A DNA stretch of 64,000 nt, taken from the NCBI GenBank assembly GCA_041393535.1, contig JAWKJY010000001.1:62001-126000 (forward strand), read 5' to 3'. Every line of letters begins with the position of its first letter. Positions within the stretch are counted from its first letter, which is position 1. The translations under genes and the position numbers were made by a program. The notes below the pieces were generated by a model, which had not been told where the DNA came from, ran no database searches, and worked only from the letters and a program-made list of their open reading frames with translations. The stretch is from JAWKJY01 sp041393535 (GTDB taxonomy: Bacteria; Actinomycetota; Thermoleophilia; Gaiellales; Gaiellaceae). Shown here piece by piece: positions 1 to 9,905 of the stretch.

Positions 1-2202
1 CTGCCCGGCCCGCTGACCGGGGAGGCCGCGGCCCTCCTCGTCCACGAGCGGCTCGGGGACGCAGCCGAGCCCGCGTTCGCGGCGGCGTGCCACGCGGCCA
101 CGCAAGGCAACCCGCTGCTCCTGAGCGAGCTGCTCAAGGCGGTCGTGGCCGAGGGCGTCCGACCCGATGCGGCCAGCGCGCCGGTCGTCGCCGAGCTGGG
201 GCCGCGCGCGGCCTCGCGCGCCGTCCTGCTGCGCCTCTCGCGCCTGTCCGCGGACGCCGTGGCCGTGGCCCGGGCGCTCGCGGTGCTCGGAGACGGCGCC
301 GAGCTCGGCCTGCTCGGCACGCTCGCGGGCGTCGACCCGGGGGCGGTCGCGGCCGCGACGCGGGACCTCGTCCGGGCCGAGATCGTCCGTCCGGAGCCGC
401 CGCTCGGCTTCGTCCACCCGCTCGTCCAGGCCGCCGTCTACCGCGACCTCTCCCCCGGCGAGCGGGAGCTCCTGCACGAGCAGGCCGCGCGTCACCTCGT
501 CGCGGCCGGCGCCCCGGCCGAGCAGGTCGCGGCCCACCTCGTCGCGATGCCGGCGCGCGGGGAGGCCTGGGTGGTCGACGTGCTGCGAGCCGCCGCGACC
601 GCGGCGCTGCGCCGCGGCGCCCCGGAGATCGCCGCCTCGGCGCTCCAGCGCGCCAGCGCGGAGCCGCCCGCGCCCGAGGAGCGGCCGGCGCTCCTGCTCG
701 AGCTGGGCCGGGTCGAGTCGATGGTGTCGGTCTCGGCGTCCGCGGTGCACCTGCGCGAGGCGTACGACAGCCTGTCCGACCCCGTCGCCCGCGGGCTGGC
801 CGCCGACGGCCTCGCCCGGGCGCTCATGTTCAGCGGCCTTCCCGACGACGCCACCGGGCTGACCGCCGAGGCGCGCGCCGCGCTCGGCGACGCGGCCCCG
901 GAGCTGGCGGGCCGGCTGGAGGCGATCGAGCTCTGCGCGCTCTTCTTCGGCGCGGTCGACCGTGCCGGGCTGCTGGAGCGGATCCGCGGCTACCGCTCGA
1001 TCGACGCGGGGCGCGACGCGGGTGCCCGCATGCTGGCGACGATCGCCAGCTGGGAGTGGACGCTGTCGGCGGGCCCGGTCGAGCAGGTCGTCGGCCTGGC
1101 CCGGGCGGCGCTCGGTGGCGGGGCCCTGCTCGGGGTCGACAGCGGTCTGATGAGCGTGATCGCGTCGCTGCCGCTCGTCCTGGCCGACCTCGACGAGGGC
1201 GCCGACCGCTTCGACGAGATCCGGGCGGACGCGCACCGGACGGGCAACGTCTTCACGATCTCGGGCGCGCAGCTCTGGGGCGGCTTCACGCTCCTGATGC
1301 GCGGCGACCTCGTCGAGGCCGAGGCCGACCTGCGCGCCTCGCTCGACACGCTCGCGCTCTGGGGCGTGCCCGGGCCGGCTGCCTGGTCGTCCGGCTACCT
1401 GGCGGAGGTGCTGGTCGAGCGGGGCTCGCTGGCGGAGGCGCGCGCCGTCCTCGGCGAGGTCGTGCCGCCGCCCGAGAGCTCGGACATGGCGATGATCGTC
1501 GACCGGGCGACGCTGGGCCTGCTGCTCGCCGAGGGCAGGGCCGAGGAGGCGCTCCGCCACTCCGAGCGCGCGGCGGAGCGCGCCGGCTGGAAGCGCCACC
1601 CGCGGTACGCCACCTGGCGGACGCACCGCGCGCTCGCGCTCGACCGACTCGGCCGGACGGACGAGGCCGCGGCCGTCGCCGCCGAGCAGCTCGAGATCGC
1701 GCGCGACTGGGGCTCGCCCGGGACCGTCGGCCTCGCGCTGCGCGTGCTCGGGACGATCGAGCGCGAGGACGGCATCCCGCGGCTCGAGCAGGCCTGCGAC
1801 CTCCTCGCCGACGCGCCGGCGCGGCTCGAGCGGGCCCGGGCGCTGGCCGCGCTCGGCATGGCGCTCCGTCGCGCCCGCCGGCCCGCCGACGCGCGCGAGC
1901 CGCTGCGCGCGGCGCTCGAGCTCGCGGAGATCTGCGGCGCCCGTCCGCTCGTCGACGAGCTGCGCGCGGAGATCTACGCGACGGGCGCCCGCCCGCGCAC
2001 GACCGCGCTGCACGGCGTCGCGTCGCTCACCGCGAGCGAGCGCCGCGTCGCCGAGCTCGCGGCGGGCGGCCAGTCGAACCGCGACATCGCGCAGACGCTC
2101 TACGTCACGCCGAAGACGGTCGAGGTGCACCTCTCGAACGCGTACCGCAAGCTCGGCATCCGCTCCCGGCGCGACCTCGGGCGCGCGCTCGAGCCCGCCT
2201 AG
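1..2202 (+). CDS. LuxR-family regulator, large AAA/TPR type (5' truncated by window edge)
   Basis: The reading frame is open from base 1, so the start lies upstream; 733 codons are visible. The first 45 residues contain QGNPLLLSEL, which matches the end of the ATPase module of large ATP-dependent LuxR regulators, so the Walker motifs should lie outside the window. The middle is alanine- and leucine-rich helical repeat of the TPR-like kind usual between ATPase and DNA-binding domain. The last 60 residues are a LuxR helix-turn-helix (LTASERRVAELAAGG, then SNRDIAQTLYVTPKTVEVH and SNAYRKLGI). It converges on the molybdenum hydroxylase gene, with the two TAG stops overlapping in CTAG at 2199-2202. 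What it regulates cannot be read from the sequence. Confidence 0.9.
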   Translation: MPGPLTGEAAALLVHERLGDAAEPAFAAACHAATQGNPLLLSELLKAVVAEGVRPDAASAPVVAELGPRAASRAVLLRLSRLSADAVAVARALAVLGDGAELGLLGTLAGVDPGAVAAATRDLVRAEIVRPEPPLGFVHPLVQAAVYRDLSPGERELLHEQAARHLVAAGAPAEQVAAHLVAMPARGEAWVVDVLRAAATAALRRGAPEIAASALQRASAEPPAPEERPALLLELGRVESMVSVSASAVHLREAYDSLSDPVARGLAADGLARALMFSGLPDDATGLTAEARAALGDAAPELAGRLEAIELCALFFGAVDRAGLLERIRGYRSIDAGRDAGARMLATIASWEWTLSAGPVEQVVGLARAALGGGALLGVDSGLMSVIASLPLVLADLDEGADRFDEIRADAHRTGNVFTISGAQLWGGFTLLMRGDLVEAEADLRASLDTLALWGVPGPAAWSSGYLAEVLVERGSLAEARAVLGEVVPPPESSDMAMIVDRATLGLLLAEGRAEEALRHSERAAERAGWKRHPRYATWRTHRALALDRLGRTDEAAAVAAEQLEIARDWGSPGTVGLALRVLGTIEREDGIPRLEQACDLLADAPARLERARALAALGMALRRARRPADAREPLRAALELAEICGARPLVDELRAEIYATGARPRTTALHGVASLTASERRVAELAAGGQSNRDIAQTLYVTPKTVEVHLSNAYRKLGIRSRRDLGRALEPA

Positions 2203-4529
2203 CCGACGCGGGCGGCGGCCCGGACGCGCTCCGGGGTCAGCGGCAGCTCGTTCAGCTCGACGCCGAGCGCGTCCGCGACCGCGTTCGCGATCGCGCCGGG
2301 AGGCCCGAGCGTGCCGCCCTCGCCGACGCCCTTCGCGCCGAACGGCGACTCGGGCGCCGGGATCTGCAGGTGCGAGACGTCGAGCGGCGGCACGTCCGTC
2401 GCGGTCGGCACCAGGTAGTCGGCGAACGAGCCGGAGAGCGCCTGGCCGTCCTCGTCGTAGACGATCGACTCGAGCAGCGTGCCGCCGATCCCCTGCGCCG
2501 TCGCGCCGTGGGTCTGTCCCTCGACGATCATCGGGTTGATCAGCGTGCCGCAGTCCTCGACCACGACGTAGCGCAGCAGCGAGACGCCGCCGGTGTCGGG
2601 GTCGACCTCGACCTCGCAGACGTGCGTCGCGTACGGGTACGCGAGCGCCGGCGGGTCGAAGTGCGCGCTCGCCCGGTACCGCTCGGAGGCGGCCCCCGCG
2701 AGCTCGGCGAGCGTGACGCCCGTGCCGGGCGAGCCGCTGACGCGGACGACGCCGGCGACGAGCTAGAGGTCCTCGGCGGCGACCTCGAGCCGGCGCGCCG
2801 CGTCCTCGAGCAGCCGCTCGCGCAGCGCGTTCGCCGCGCCGCGGATGGCGCCGCCGCCGGCGATCGCGCTGCGGCTCGCGAACGTGCCGGTGCCCGCGAG
2901 CCCGCCGACCGCGGTGTCCGCCCGCTGGACGACGACCCGCTCGACCGGGACGCCGACCGAGTCGGCGACGAGCTGGGCGAACGTCGTGTGGAGCCCCTGC
3001 CCGTTCGTCGGCAGCGTCGTCCAGAGCGAGACCGTCCCGTCCGGCTCCACCGCGACGTGCGCGCCGTCGAAGCCCGCGATGCCGACCATGCCGCGCAGGT
3101 TGAAGACGAACGAGTTGATCCCCGTGTACTCGACGTAGCAGGCGATCCCGAGGCCGAGCCGTCGGCCCCCGGCGCGCGCGGCGCCGCGGCGCTCCTCGAA
3201 GCCGGCGTAGTCGATCGCGGCGAGCGCCGCGTCGAGCGCGCGCGGGTAGTCGCCCGAGTCGTAGCGCTGGCGCGTGTGGGTCGTCGTCGGCAGCTCCTCG
3301 GGGCGCCAGAGGTTGCGCCGGCGGATCTCGGCGCGGTCGAGCCCGAGCTCGCCCGCGAGCACGTCGAGCAGCCGCTCGTGGGCGAGCGCCGCGACGGGGA
3401 GGCCGACGCCGCGGTAGGCGCCCTCGGGGCAGCGGTTCGTCGCGATCGTCCGGGCCCGCGCCCGGTAGGCGCCGACGCGGTACGGGCCCGGGATCATCAG
3501 CGGCGTCCCGAGCGCCTCGAGGATGTGGCCGTGCGGGAAGACGCCGTAGGCGCCCTGGTCGCAGAGGACGTCGGCGTCGAGGGCGAGCAGGCGCCCCTCC
3601 GCGTCGGCGGCCGCGCGGACGACGAGCTCCTGGCCGCGCGCGTGGCTGGCCGCGAGCAGGTTCTCGCCGCGGTCCTCCGTCCAGCGGACCGGCTGGCCGA
3701 GCCGCAGCGCGAGCCACGGGACCAGCAGCTCCTCGGGGTAGACGTGCGCCTTCTGGCCGAACCCGCCGCCGACGTCGGGCACGCGCACGCGGATCGCCTC
3801 CGGCGCGGCGCCGAGCAGATCGACGAGCGCCGTCTGGTACCGGTGCGGCGCCTGCGACGAGGCCCAGACGACGAGCGCGTCGCCGTCGGGGACGGCGAGG
3901 ACGCCGCGCGGCTCGATCGGCGCGGCGCTGTAGCGCGGGTTGACGAAGCGGCGCTCGACGACGACCGCGGCGGCGGCAAGGGCCTCGTCGACCCCGCCCG
4001 AGTCGACCCGGAGCTGGAAGAGGACGTTGCTCCCGTGCTCCTCGTGCAGCACCGGCGCGCCGTCCGCGAGCGCCGCGCCGATCCCCGGGGCGGCGGGCAG
4101 CGGGTCGAGCTCGAGGTCGATCAGCTCCAGCGCGTCCTCGGCGACGTAGCGGGAGTCGGCGACGACGACCGCGACCGGCTCGCCGACGAAGCGGACGACC
4201 CCGTCCGCGAGCAGCGGCCGCGCCGGGCTGAAGGCGTCCGGGTTCTCGATCGGCGTGACGAGCGGCCCGACGTCGAGGTCGGCCGCGCCGTGGGCGGCGA
4301 CGACGCCCGGCAGCGCGCGGGCGGCCGCCAGGTCGAGCGAGCGGATGCGCGCGTGCGGGAGCGGGCTCCGGAGGAACGCGACGTGCAGCGCGCCCGGCGC
4401 GTCGACGTCGTCGACGAACGAGCCCTCGCCGCGCAGGAGCGGCGCGTCCTCGACCCGTGGCAGCGAGCGTCCGACGGCGCGACCGTCGGGCGGCCGGACG
4501 TGCGCAGCTCCTTGCTGGTCGGCTGCCAT
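2199..4529 (-). pseudogene. CoxL-like molybdopterin large subunit (copy 1), interrupted by in-frame TAG
   Basis: This is a xanthine dehydrogenase/CO dehydrogenase-family large subunit that would bind the molybdenum cofactor and hydroxylate a substrate. It starts at ATG 4529 with GGAGG directly against the start codon. Visible motifs are RVEDAPLLRGEGSFVDDV at the N-terminus, the cofactor-loop-like GGGFGQKAHVYPEE, GAYRGVGLPVA, and the C-terminal GAKGVGEGGT, whose glutamate is the expected catalytic base. Codon 589 (2763-2765) is TAG where the context DL*LVAGVV suggests GAG. The same frame then continues for 187 family-typical residues to the stop at 2199. The cause is a nonsense mutation or a one-base sequencing error. 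The CO-oxidising form I signature AYXCSFR is absent, so the substrate is probably not CO. It is divergent from the second CoxL operon. Confidence 0.85.
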
Positions 4530-4671
4530 CCTCCGGCGCGAGCCTAGGGGATGCGGGGCCGCCGCGGGCCGCGAACGGGTCGAGCCGCGCAGCCCGATAC
4601 GGCCCGCGGGGGAGCTTCCAGCCACCGGCCGGGCGACGTCCGCACGCGAGGCCGTGTAGAACTCCGCCACC
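4530..4671. promoter_or_regulatory. Divergent promoter region between the two CoxL-like genes
   Basis: This 142-bp spacer separates head-to-head genes (ATG 4529 on minus, GTG 4672 on plus) and must hold promoters for both. A weak TAGAAC hexamer lies at 4656-4661, about 10 bp before the plus-strand GTG. I see no convincing -35 box or operator. Confidence 0.4.
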
Positions 4672-7028
4672 GTGGAGGTGGAGTCGAGCGTGCCGGAGCC
4701 GACGCCGACGCCAGCGAGGCCGGGCGTGATCGGCAGCTCCGTCCTCCGCGTGGAGGACGGGCCGCTCCTGCGCGGCGACGCGCGCTTCGTCGACGACGTG
4801 CGCCGGCCCGGGACGCTCCATGCGGCCGTGCTCCGCAGCCCGCTCGCGCACGCCCGGATCGGGGCCGTGGACGTCGCGGCGGCCCGCGCGCATCCCGGGG
4901 TCGCCCTCGTGCTCACCGCCGCCGACCTGCCCGGCGGCGGCCCGGCGATCCCGATGCGCATGTTCTCGCTCGCGGGGATGGAGCGCTTCCTGCAGCCCCC
5001 GCTCGCGCGCGGCACCGTCCGCTACGCGGGCGAGCCCGTCGCGCTGGTCGTCGCGGACTCCCGGTACGTCGCCGAGGACGCGCTCGAGCTGATCGAGGTC
5101 GAGTACGAGCCGCTGGCGCCCGTGCTCGACCCGTGGGGCGCGCTCGCGGACGACGCGCCGCTGCTCGTCCCCGAGGCGGGCACGAACCTCGCGGGCGCGT
5201 TCACGATCGAGTCCGGCGACGTCGAGGCCGCGTTCGCGCAGGCGGCGCTCGTCGTCGAGGAGCGCGTGTCGTGCCAGCGGCACGCCGCGGTCCCGCTGGA
5301 GGCGCGCGGGCTGGTCGCCGAGCTGGACGACGCGACCGGGACGATCACCGTCTGGGGCGCCTCGAAGATCCCGCACGTGAACCGCCGGATCCTCGCCCGG
5401 CTGCTCGACTGGCCCGAGGAGCGCGTCCGGCTGGTCGAGCTGGCCGTCGGCGGCGGCTTCGGCGCCCGCGGCGAGCTCTACCCCGAGGACTACCTGGTGC
5501 CGTACGCGGCGATCCGCCTGGGCGTCCCGGTCGCGTGGCAGGAGGACCGCGCCGAGCACCTGCGCGCGACGAACCACTCGCGCGAGCAGGTGCACGAGAT
5601 CGCGATCGCGCTCGCCGCGGACGGCGCCTTCCTCGGCCTGCGCGACCGCTTCGCGAACAACGCCGGCGCGTACGTCCGCACGCACGGGATGGTCGTCCCG
5701 GGGATGACCGCGGGGCTCCTCCCGGGCCCGTACCACTGGCCCGCCTACCGCTGCGACGTCCACCAGGTCGTCACGAACAAGACGCCCGCGGGGACGTACC
5801 GGGCGCCCGGCCGCTACGAGGCGAACCTGGCCCGCGAGCGGCTGATCGACATGGCCGCGCGCCGGCTCGGGCTCGACCCGGTCGAGCTGCGCCGGCGCAA
5901 CCTGATCCGCCCCGAGCAGATCCCGTACCGCACCGGCGGGCACACGGACGGGCACCCGGTCGTCTACGAGGCGGCGGACTTCCCGCGCCTGCTCGACCGG
6001 GCGTGCGACGAGCTCGGCTGGGACGACCTGGTCGCCTGGCGCGACGGCGGCGCGCCCGCTCGACGCCGCCGCGGCGTCGGGCTCGCCTGCTTCGTCGAGA
6101 AGAGCGGGATCGGCGCGTTCGAGCACGCCCACGCCGAGGTGACGCCGCAGGGACGGGTCGTCGTCCGCACCGGCGCCGCGTCCGTCGGGCAGGGCGTCGA
6201 CACCGTCCTCGCGCAGGTCGCGAGCGAGCACCTCGGCGTCCCGGTCGAGCGGATCCGCGTCGAGCACGGCGACACGGCGACCGTCCCCGATGGGATGGGC
6301 GCCTTCGGCAGCCGGGCGTCGATGCTCGCCGGCAGCGCCGTCATGGACGCGGCGACGCGCCTGCGCGGGCGGATCCTGGCGCTCGCGGCGGACGTGCTCG
6401 AGGCCGCGCCCGAGGATCTCGAGCTGCTCGACGACCGGGTGGCAGTCGGGGGCGCAGGGGGCCGCTCGGTCACGCTGGCCGACCTCGCCGAGCGCGCGCG
6501 GCCGCTCGTCGCGCTCGCCGCCGGGCGCGAGCCGGGCCTGCGCGAGGACGCGTGGTTCCACTGCCCGGACATGAGCTTCCCCTACGGCGTCCACCTCGTC
6601 GGCGTCGAGGTCGACCTGGACACGGGCGGCGTCGAGGTCGCCCGCTACGGCGTCGCCTACGACATCGGGCGCGCGCTCAACCCGCTGCTCGTCCACGGCC
6701 AGATCGTCGGCGGGGTCGCGCAGGGGTCGGCGGCGCGCTGCTCGAGGAGCTGGCCTACGACGAGGACGGGAACCTCGTCGCGGGCACCTTCCTCGACTAC
6801 CTGCTGCCGACCGCCGGCGAGGTCCCCGAGGTGGCGGTGCTGGTCACGGAGGACGCGCCGACGCCGCTGAACCCGCTCGGCGCGAAGGGCGCCGGCGAGG
6901 GGGGCACGGCGGCGGCGGGAGCGGCGATCGCGAGCGCCGTGTCCGACGCGCTCGGGGCGGAGGCGCTGACGTTGCCGCTGACGCCGGGACGGGTCATGGA
7001 GCTCGCACGACAAGGGGGTGCGGCATGA
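4672..7028 (+). CDS. CoxL-like molybdopterin large subunit (copy 2), one-base frameshift
   Basis: This is the second large subunit of the molybdenum hydroxylase family, first gene of the coxL-M-S-cyclase-cupin operon. Start GTG 4672 gives an N-terminus ending in VLRVEDGPLLRGDARFVDDV; GTG 4678 is an alternative. Motifs are VGGGFGARGELYPEDY, GTYRAPGRYEANLARERL and the catalytic-glutamate motif GAKGAGEGGT. The frame breaks in the G run at 6723-6726. Frame one reads GGVAQGSAARC, while one more G restores GGVAQGVGGALLEELAYDE and carries on to TGA 7026-7028. The length of 2357 nt plus one base is exactly 786 codons, typical for the family. It overlaps the next gene as ATGA. The active-site loop AYRAPGR is not the CO-oxidising form I type; the substrate is unknown. 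Confidence 0.88.
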
Positions 7029-7897
7029 AGCCGGCCAGGTTCGACTACGACGCGCCGACCTCGCTCGACGAGGCGCTCGGCCTGCTCGCCGACCACGGCG
7101 AGGAGGCGAAGGTGCTCGCCGGCGGGCAGAGCCTCGTCCCGCTGCTCAACTTCCGGCTCGCGCGACCCGACCGGCTGATCGACCTGAACGGGGTCGACGA
7201 GCTCGCGTACGTGCGGGCGGACGGGTCGCTGCGGATCGGCGCGATGACGCGCCAGGCGGCGCTCGAGCGCGCCGACGCGGCCGCGGCCTGGCCGCTGCTC
7301 GGCCAGGCGCTCCACTGGGTCGGCCACTTCCAGATCCGCAACCGGGGCACGGTCGGCGGCTCCGTCGCGCACGCCGACCCGGCTGCCGAGCTGCCGGTCG
7401 CCTGCACCGCGCTCGACGCGACGATGCACGTCCACTCGCGGCAGGGCGCCCGCTCGGTCGCCGCCCGCGACTTCTTCGTCACGCACCTGACCACGACGAT
7501 CGAGCCGGACGAGCTGCTCGTCGAGCTCGAGCTGCCGCCGCTGCCGCCCGGCACCGGGACGGCGTTCGAGGAGTACGCGCGCCGCCACGGCGACTTCGCG
7601 CTCGGCGGCGCCGCCGCGGTCGTCACGCTCGACGGCTCGGGCACGTGCACGGCGGCGAGGATCGCGCTCCTGGGCGCGGCGCCGACGCCGCTCAGGGCGA
7701 GCGAGGCGGAGGCCGCGCTCGTCGGCGTCCGGGTCGACGAGGCGGCGGCGCAGGAGGTCGAGCGGCGCGTGAGCGCGGCGATCTCGCCGACGGGCGACAT
7801 CCACGGCAGCGCGGACTACCGCCGCGGCCTCGTCGGCGCGCTCGCGCGGCGGGCGGTGCTGGCGGCGGCGGCGCGAGCGAAGGGAGGAGCGGCGTGA
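7025..7897 (+). CDS. CoxM-like FAD-binding medium subunit of molybdenum hydroxylase
   Basis: This 290-residue protein is the electron-transfer flavoprotein of a heterotrimeric molybdenum hydroxylase. FAD-binding motifs are visible as LAGGQSLVPLLNFRLA (about residues 34-49) and RNRGTVGGSVAHADPAAELP (about 105-124), followed by the CO_deh_flav_C-type C-terminal domain. Start ATG 7025 overlaps the CoxL stop as ATGA. Its own stop overlaps the small-subunit start as GTGA, so the three subunits are tightly coupled. It is the only medium subunit in the window and could serve both large subunits. Confidence 0.95.
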   Translation: MKPARFDYDAPTSLDEALGLLADHGEEAKVLAGGQSLVPLLNFRLARPDRLIDLNGVDELAYVRADGSLRIGAMTRQAALERADAAAAWPLLGQALHWVGHFQIRNRGTVGGSVAHADPAAELPVACTALDATMHVHSRQGARSVAARDFFVTHLTTTIEPDELLVELELPPLPPGTGTAFEEYARRHGDFALGGAAAVVTLDGSGTCTAARIALLGAAPTPLRASEAEAALVGVRVDEAAAQEVERRVSAAISPTGDIHGSADYRRGLVGALARRAVLAAAARAKGGAA

Positions 7898-8391
7898 GCG
7901 ACACGCGGCGCATCGCGGTCGAGATCAACGGCCGGACCTACGAGCGGGACGTGGAGCCCCGGCTGCTCCTCTCCGACTTCATCCGCCACGAGGCGCGCCT
8001 GACCGGGACGCACGTCGGCTGCGAGCACGGCGTCTGCGGCGCCTGCACGATCCAGCTCGACGGCGCGCCGGTCCGGTCGTGCCTGCTCTTCGCCGTGCAG
8101 GCGAACGGCCGCTCGATCCGCACGGTCGAGGCGCTCGCCGCGGGCCTGCCCGAGGGCGAGCTGAGCCCGTTGCAGCAGGCGTTCCACGAGAGCCACGCGC
8201 TCCAGTGCGGCTTCTGCACGCCGGGCTTCCTGATGTCGCTCGAGCCGGTCGTGGCCGAGGGGAGGTGGCTCTCGGACGCCGAGATCCGCGAGCGGCTCTC
8301 GGGCAACCTCTGCCGCTGCACCGGCTACCAGAACATCGTCACCGCCGTCCGGCTCGCGCTCGAGCGCGCCGGCGCCGTGCCCCCGTCCTGA
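7894..8391 (+). CDS. CoxS-like 2Fe-2S small subunit of molybdenum hydroxylase
   Basis: This 165-residue iron-sulfur subunit passes electrons between the molybdenum centre and FAD. The N-terminal plant-type ferredoxin cluster is clear (GCEHGVCGACTIQLDG, with the fourth cysteine in RSCLLF). The C-terminal four-helix cluster supplies QCGFCTPGFLMS and GNLCRCTGYQNIV. All eight cluster cysteines are present. Start GTG 7894 overlaps the CoxM stop (GTGA) and has GGAGGAG just upstream. It is the third subunit gene of the operon and looks intact. Confidence 0.95.
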   Translation: MSDTRRIAVEINGRTYERDVEPRLLLSDFIRHEARLTGTHVGCEHGVCGACTIQLDGAPVRSCLLFAVQANGRSIRTVEALAAGLPEGELSPLQQAFHESHALQCGFCTPGFLMSLEPVVAEGRWLSDAEIRERLSGNLCRCTGYQNIVTAVRLALERAGAVPPS

Positions 8392-8419
8392 CCCATCCAC
8401 CGCCACCGGGAGGAGACCC

Positions 8420-9172
8420 GTGCGCCTCGTCGACCTCACGCATCCCCTGTCGATCCACACGCCCGGCTGGGTCGGCTACCCGTCGCTGAAGCTCTACTAC
8501 TTCCAGCGCCACGCGACGAACGGGATCGTCTCGCAGATGCTCGAGCTGCCGCTCCACTCCGGCACGCACTTCGACGGCGAGATGCACATCGTCTCGGGCG
8601 GCAAGGACGTCTCCCAGGTGCCGCTCGACAGGCTCTGCCGCGAGGGCGTGATCGTCGACCTGTCCGAGGAGATGGACGACTTCGCGGTCATCACGCCCGA
8701 GCACATCACCTCGAAGGTCGAGGTGAAGGAGGGCGACATCCTCCTCTACTACACGGGCTGGGGCCGCTTCTACAACGGCGCGCCCGAGGAGGACGAGCAG
8801 CGCTACTTCCTGCGCCACCCGGGCGGCGACAGGCGGCTCGCGCAGTGGTTCGTCGACATGAAGCTCGCGTGGACGGGCTCCGACACGGGCTCCGCCGACC
8901 ACCCGATGAACACGTCGATCCGCTACAAGCGGCCCGACGTCGCCCGCGCGTACGCGAAGCTGACGGGCCGCGACCCGGAGGAGGAGTACCCGGAGGAGGG
9001 CCTCTTCTGCATGCACCACATCCCGTTCCCGCACGGGATCACGCACGTCGAGAACCTCGGCGGCGACATCTCCGAGATCGCGAACCGCCGCCTCACGATC
9101 GGCGCCTTCCCGATGCCGCTCGTCGGCGGGGAGGCGTTCCCCTGCCGCGTCGTCGCCTTCCTGGACGACTGA
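8420..9172 (+). CDS. Cyclase-family metal-dependent hydrolase (kynurenine formamidase fold)
   Basis: This 250-residue protein belongs to the cyclase/kynurenine-formamidase superfamily, whose members hydrolyse amides, lactones or cyclic imides with a divalent metal. The family motif HSGTHFDGEMH is at residues 46-56. A second conserved stretch, FCMHHIPFPHGITHVENLGG, lies near the C-terminus. GTG 8420 was chosen because GGAGGAG precedes it and the protein then begins MRLVDLTHPLS, as homologues do. It follows the hydroxylase by 28 bp and overlaps the next cupin as TGATG. It may open a ring or amide made by the hydroxylase; that is inference from position. Confidence 0.9.
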   Translation: MRLVDLTHPLSIHTPGWVGYPSLKLYYFQRHATNGIVSQMLELPLHSGTHFDGEMHIVSGGKDVSQVPLDRLCREGVIVDLSEEMDDFAVITPEHITSKVEVKEGDILLYYTGWGRFYNGAPEEDEQRYFLRHPGGDRRLAQWFVDMKLAWTGSDTGSADHPMNTSIRYKRPDVARAYAKLTGRDPEEEYPEEGLFCMHHIPFPHGITHVENLGGDISEIANRRLTIGAFPMPLVGGEAFPCRVVAFLDD

Positions 9173-9528
9173 TGGCCGGCCTCGTCGAGATCGGCTCGTT
9201 CGACGCGCTCGAGCCCGAGCACCCGTTCCCCGGGGTCGAGCGCCGCTTCTTCCACTCGGAGCGGGCGACCGTGTCGCGCTACGCGTTCGACCCGGGCGCG
9301 ACCTTCCCGCTCCACCGCCACCCGGAGGAGCAGCTCACGCTCGTCGAGCGCGGCGAGGTCGCGTTCACGATCGACGGCGTCGTCCACACGCTCGGGCCGG
9401 GCGCCTGGTCGGTCGTCGGCGGCGAGGTCGAGCACGGGATCACCGCCGGGCCGGACGGGGCGGCGATCCTCGCGATCGTGTCGCCGCGGCGCGCCTCCTC
9501 CGACGCGTACACGGTGGTGGGGTCGTGA
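9172..9528 (+). CDS. Small cupin protein 1
   Basis: A 118-residue single-domain cupin. The first metal motif is FPLHRHPEEQLTLVERGE and the second is around GGEVEHGI. Start ATG 9172 overlaps the cyclase stop by one base and its end overlaps the next cupin as GTGA. Such cupins can be isomerases, dioxygenases or sensors; the sequence does not say which. It is the first of three consecutive cupins that differ clearly from one another, so they are not recent tandem copies. Confidence 0.85.
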   Translation: MAGLVEIGSFDALEPEHPFPGVERRFFHSERATVSRYAFDPGATFPLHRHPEEQLTLVERGEVAFTIDGVVHTLGPGAWSVVGGEVEHGITAGPDGAAILAIVSPRRASSDAYTVVGS

Positions 9529-9905
9529 GCGGCGGGGCGCGCGTGCAGGTGCTCGACCCGGGCGCCGAGCTGCCGCTCGTCGAGGGCGAGGGGTCCGCGC
9601 GGGTGCTCGTCGGCCCGGCGACCGGGGCGACGATGCGCTCGTTCCACCGCATCTCGCTCGCGGCGGGCGCGCGCACGGTCGTCCAGCGCCACCCGATGGA
9701 GGCCGTCTACTACGTGATCGCAGGCGAGGCGCGCGCGGTCGACCCGGACGACGGGTCGAGCCAGCCGCTCGTCGAGGGGTCGTTCGTCCACGTCGACGCG
9801 GGCACGGCGTACCGCTTCGAGGCCGGCGCGGCCGGCACGGAGCTGGTGGGCGGCCCCTGCCCGCCCGACCCGGCGCTCTACGCCGCGCTCGAGGGAGGCG
9901 TCTGA
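9525..9905 (+). CDS. Small cupin protein 2
   Basis: A 126-residue cupin starting at GTG 9525. The first motif region reads TVVQRHPMEAVYYVIAGEA, with one histidine rather than the usual HxH. The second half (VHVDAGTAYRFEAG) has no obvious metal histidine. It may therefore bind metal poorly and act as a binding or structural protein. It is translationally coupled on both sides (GTGA and TGATG). Function unknown. Confidence 0.8.
   Translation: MSGGARVQVLDPGAELPLVEGEGSARVLVGPATGATMRSFHRISLAAGARTVVQRHPMEAVYYVIAGEARAVDPDDGSSQPLVEGSFVHVDAGTAYRFEAGAAGTELVGGPCPPDPALYAALEGGV

Noticed and set aside
2763..2765. TAG read as an amino acid (pyrrolysine or recoded amber)
   Set aside because: TAG ends several intact genes here (for example at 2202, 19875 and 28562), and the position aligns with an ordinary glutamate context.
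87..4547. Very long plus-strand reading frame (1486 codons) across the regulator and CoxL copy 1
   Set aside because: Its product is Arg/Ala/Gly-rich and without motifs. It is a shadow frame caused by extreme GC codon use, and the real genes lie in other frames.
2199..8391. Carbon monoxide dehydrogenase (form I)
   Set aside because: The active-site signature AYXCSFR is missing from both large subunits; AYRGVG and TYRAPG indicate other substrates.
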